Assembly: GCA_024689165.1 (NCBI GenBank)
Contig: JAILDS010000093.1
Location: forward strand, 1-5,476
Reading direction: 5' to 3'
Source: Clostridia bacterium
Lineage (GTDB): Bacteria; Bacillota; Clostridia; Oscillospirales; Acutalibacteraceae
DNA: 5,476 bases
The translations under genes were made by a program, and so were the position numbers. The notes beneath the pieces are model-generated. The model ran no database searches. It saw only the letters and a program-made list of their open reading frames with translations, and was not told where the DNA came from. Positions 3,194-5,476 of this stretch are shown piece by piece (within the stretch, counting starts at the first letter, position 1; every line of letters starts with the position of its first letter).

Positions 3194-5476
3194 TTGGCTG
3201 ATATCTTTGTTGACAACGAGCATGAACTTCTGAAGATCTGGGAGGACACGGAGCTGTTCTCCAAAATCGTCGAAAAAAACAAAGGACACGTCCGTTTCAG
3301 GTTCCTTGACGGCCCCGTGACCGCCAACAACCGCCTCGGCATCCACCACGCCTGGGGCAGGTCGATAAAGGATATCCTCATCCGGTACAAGACCATGCGC
3401 GGTTACGAGTGCAGGTATCAGTACGGCTTTGACTCGCAGGGCCTTTGGGTCGAGGTCGAGGTCGAAAAACAGCTCGGCTTCAAGACCAAAAAGGATATCG
3501 AGGCATACGGGCTCGACAAGTTCACCCGCGCCTGCGTCGACCGCGTCAAAGAGTTTTCGGGCATAATCACCCAGCAGAGCAAGCGCCTCGGGATGCTCAT
3601 GGATGAAAAGAACCCTTATTTTACCAACACCGACCTGAACATCCAGGGGATCTGGCATTTCCTGAAAAAGTGCCATGAGAACGGCTGGATAGAGCAGGAG
3701 TACAAGCCCATGCCCTGGTGCCCGCGCTGCGGCACGTCGCTTTCCGAGCATGAGATGACCGGTTCCTACAAAATGCTCACGCATGATTCGGTTTACGTCA
3801 AGCTGCCCGTTATTGACAGGGATTTCAAGCTCCTTGTCTGGACGACGACCCCGTGGACTCTGTCTGCAAACGCCGCCTTCGCTGTCAACCCCGAGCTGGA
3901 TTACGTCAAGGTCAAGGTAAAGAGCGACGACAAGCCGATAGTCTGCATCAAAAACGCGATCTCGCACCTCGGCGACGACAAGGAACAGGTCCTTGAGGTT
4001 TTCAAGGGCTCGGAGCTCGTCGGGCTCACGGTCGAGACGTGCTTCCCCGAGTTCGACAAGCAGAAGGACGTCGTACATAAGATACACGCCTGGGAGGACG
4101 TCACGGCAGACGACGGTACAGGCGTCGTGCACATCGCCCCCGGTTGCGGTATCGAGGACTTCGAGCTCGGCTCCCGCGAGGGCATAGCCCAGATCATGCC
4201 CATCGACGACGGCGGAGTTTTCCTTGAGGGCTTCGGTTTCTATACGGGCAAAAAGGCGTCCGAGGTCGCGCCTCTCGTATTTGAAGAGCTTGAAAAGCGC
4301 GGAAAACTCTATAAGGTCGAACCCATCGAGCACAGTTATCCCGTCTGCTGGCGCTGCCATTCCGAGGTCCTGTTCAGGCTCGTTCCCGCGTGGTACATCC
4401 GTACCGCCGAGCTGAAGCCGAGGCTCATCAAAGCCGCCGACTCCGTCAAGTGGGACCCCGCTTCTTCCGGCAAGCGCATGGACGACTGGCTGACCAATAT
4501 GGGCGACTGGAATATTTCCAGAAAACGCTATTACGGCATGCCGCTCCCGTTTTACAAGTGTGACTGCGGCGAGCTGACCGTTATCGGCTCCAAGGACGAG
4601 CTGCGCGAAAAGGCGGTCGATCCCGCCGCCGTGGACGCCCTGCCGGAGCTCCACCGTCCATGGATCGACGGTATCAAGATCAAATGCCCCCGCTGCGGCA
4701 AGCCCGTCGATCGCGTGAGCGAGATAGGCGACGTCTGGATGGACGCGGGAATAGTCCCGTTCTCCACGATGGGCTATTTCGACAACTACGACGAGTGGCT
4801 CAAAAACTATCCCGCCGAGTGGATCGTCGAAATGCACGAGCAGATCAGGCTCTGGTTCTATTCTATCCTGTTCATGTCCGTCGTGCTCGAAGACCGCTCC
4901 CCGTTCGAAAGGGCCTCTTCACACAGCGCGGTCGTCGCCGAGGACGGCAGCAAATTCCACAAGACGGGATATATGATAAAGCTCGACGAGGCGCAGGAAA
5001 AGCTGGGCTCGGACGCGATACGCTACCTCTACGCAGGGGCTCCGCTGACCTCCGACGTGCGTTTCGGCTACAACCTGGGCGAGGAAGCAAGAAGAAAGCT
5101 GCTCAACTACAGGAACATCTATACCTTCTTCTCGACGTATTCGCGTATCGACAAGCCCGATCTGAACGATTACAGGCCCGATTTTGAAGAGCTGACTCTC
5201 ACTGACCGCTGGCTGCTTCTGAGAACGAACGAATTTATTTCGACCGCCACGGAAGCGATGGAGGACTACAAACCCTATCTCATGGTCAGGGACTTTGAGG
5301 CGTTCGTCGACGATATTTCAAACTGGTACATCCGTGTCAACCGCCGCAGGTTCTGGAAGACGGACGATGAGCGCGACAAGCTCAACGCCTACTGGACGCT
5401 GTTTACAGCTCTGAAGTCCGCGACGGGCTGTATGGCCCCCGTTATCCCGTTCATGACGGATGAGATCTGGCGCGAT
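3194..5476 (+). CDS. ileS: Isoleucyl-type class I aminoacyl-tRNA synthetase with altered signature motifs (C-terminus off window)
   Basis: Predicted to charge tRNA-Ile with isoleucine in the cytoplasm. From the TTG start, 761 codons run open to the right edge; family members have about 1,000-1,100. In order: Rossmann part with DGPVTANNRLGIHH (39-52), then IKDILIRYKTMRGY and GFDSQGLWVEVEVEK (78-92); CPRCGTSLSEHEM (C176, C179); editing domain with WTTTPWTL (216-223) and GTGVVHIAPG (308-317) plus D322; CWRC (385-388); DWNISRKRYYGMPLPFYKC; CDCGE (C456, C458) and CPRC (C498, C501); DVWMDAG (513-519); EQIRLWFYS; KFHKT (587-591); then the start of the anticodon-binding helices. HIGH reads GIHH and KMSKS reads KFHKT, keeping the final His and both Lys. 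GWDxHGLP reads GFDSQGLW. The long intact frame, editing core and cysteine pairs argue for a functional enzyme. Related proteins I recall from Chloroflexi and Actinobacteria are annotated as class I tRNA ligases. A special-purpose paralogue is possible. Confidence 0.9.
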   Translation, partial: MADIFVDNEHELLKIWEDTELFSKIVEKNKGHVRFRFLDGPVTANNRLGIHHAWGRSIKDILIRYKTMRGYECRYQYGFDSQGLWVEVEVEKQLGFKTKKDIEAYGLDKFTRACVDRVKEFSGIITQQSKRLGMLMDEKNPYFTNTDLNIQGIWHFLKKCHENGWIEQEYKPMPWCPRCGTSLSEHEMTGSYKMLTHDSVYVKLPVIDRDFKLLVWTTTPWTLSANAAFAVNPELDYVKVKVKSDDKPIVCIKNAISHLGDDKEQVLEVFKGSELVGLTVETCFPEFDKQKDVVHKIHAWEDVTADDGTGVVHIAPGCGIEDFELGSREGIAQIMPIDDGGVFLEGFGFYTGKKASEVAPLVFEELEKRGKLYKVEPIEHSYPVCWRCHSEVLFRLVPAWYIRTAELKPRLIKAADSVKWDPASSGKRMDDWLTNMGDWNISRKRYYGMPLPFYKCDCGELTVIGSKDELREKAVDPAAVDALPELHRPWIDGIKIKCPRCGKPVDRVSEIGDVWMDAGIVPFSTMGYFDNYDEWLKNYPAEWIVEMHEQIRLWFYSILFMSVVLEDRSPFERASSHSAVVAEDGSKFHKTGYMIKLDEAQEKLGSDAIRYLYAGAPLTSDVRFGYNLGEEARRKLLNYRNIYTFFSTYSRIDKPDLNDYRPDFEELTLTDRWLLLRTNEFISTATEAMEDYKPYLMVRDFEAFVDDISNWYIRVNRRRFWKTDDERDKLNAYWTLFTALKSATGCMAPVIPFMTDEIWRD

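Noticed and set aside
3149..4837. A 562-codon open frame on the minus strand
   Set aside because: It is antisense to the synthetase, which shows family motifs throughout. The mirror frame is open because GC-rich third positions of the real gene suppress stops; its product is low-complexity Val/Leu/Asp/Gly-rich with no recognisable domain.
1..5476. CRISPR array, insertion sequence or long direct repeats
   Set aside because: No regularly spaced repeats, transposase-like frame or paired terminal inverted repeats were seen by eye on either strand.

Overview
The window looks like a chromosomal segment of a mid-GC Gram-positive bacterium, most likely a Clostridia/Bacillota relative. The support is strong GGAGG ribosome binding sites, near-consensus SigA-type promoters with 17-bp spacers, a TTG start, tRNAs with encoded CCA ends, and protein families common in that group. 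This placement is an inference from style; no taxonomic marker has been searched.

Left part (1-903, minus strand): a two-gene accessory cassette read leftwards. A 177-residue protein of unknown function is followed, with a TAATG stop/start overlap, by a protein carrying an HELRH zinc-peptidase-like motif that runs off the left edge. Their promoter (TTGACT-17-TATACT) is covered by a 28-bp near-perfect palindrome centred on the -10 region, so the cassette is probably repressed. A hairpin terminator with T-tracts on both sides separates it from the tRNA genes. The proteins resemble phage/ICE cargo of Bacillota, so the left end may be the edge of a mobile element beside tRNA genes, though no attachment repeat is visible.

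Middle (about 990-1340): a minus-strand tRNA operon, tRNA-Met(CAT) then tRNA-Glu(TTC), with a small hairpin between them. Its promoter is back-to-back with the plus-strand promoter of the next operon, and a T6A6 block lies between the two -35 boxes.

Right part (1339-3118, plus): a membrane-anchored family-2 glycosyltransferase of the GtrB/CsbB/DPM-synthase type and a PIG-L/LmbE-type metal-dependent deacetylase, 24 nt apart. They probably act on a lipid-linked or cell-surface sugar. The operon ends in a terminator whose 3' arm and T-tract lie inside the spacer of the next promoter (TTGCAA-17-TATACT).

That promoter drives a large class I aminoacyl-tRNA synthetase of the isoleucyl type (3194 to the right edge, 761 codons seen). 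It starts at TTG behind GGAGGT and has no T-box leader. Its three catalytic signatures are altered: HIGH reads GIHH, KMSKS reads KFHKT, and the GWDxHGLP block reads GFDSQGLW. The editing-domain motifs and zinc-type cysteine pairs look intact. This is the most interesting object here: a coherent, apparently functional but divergent IleRS. The GxHH swap recalls the rearrangement reported for mupirocin hyper-resistant IleRS2 enzymes.
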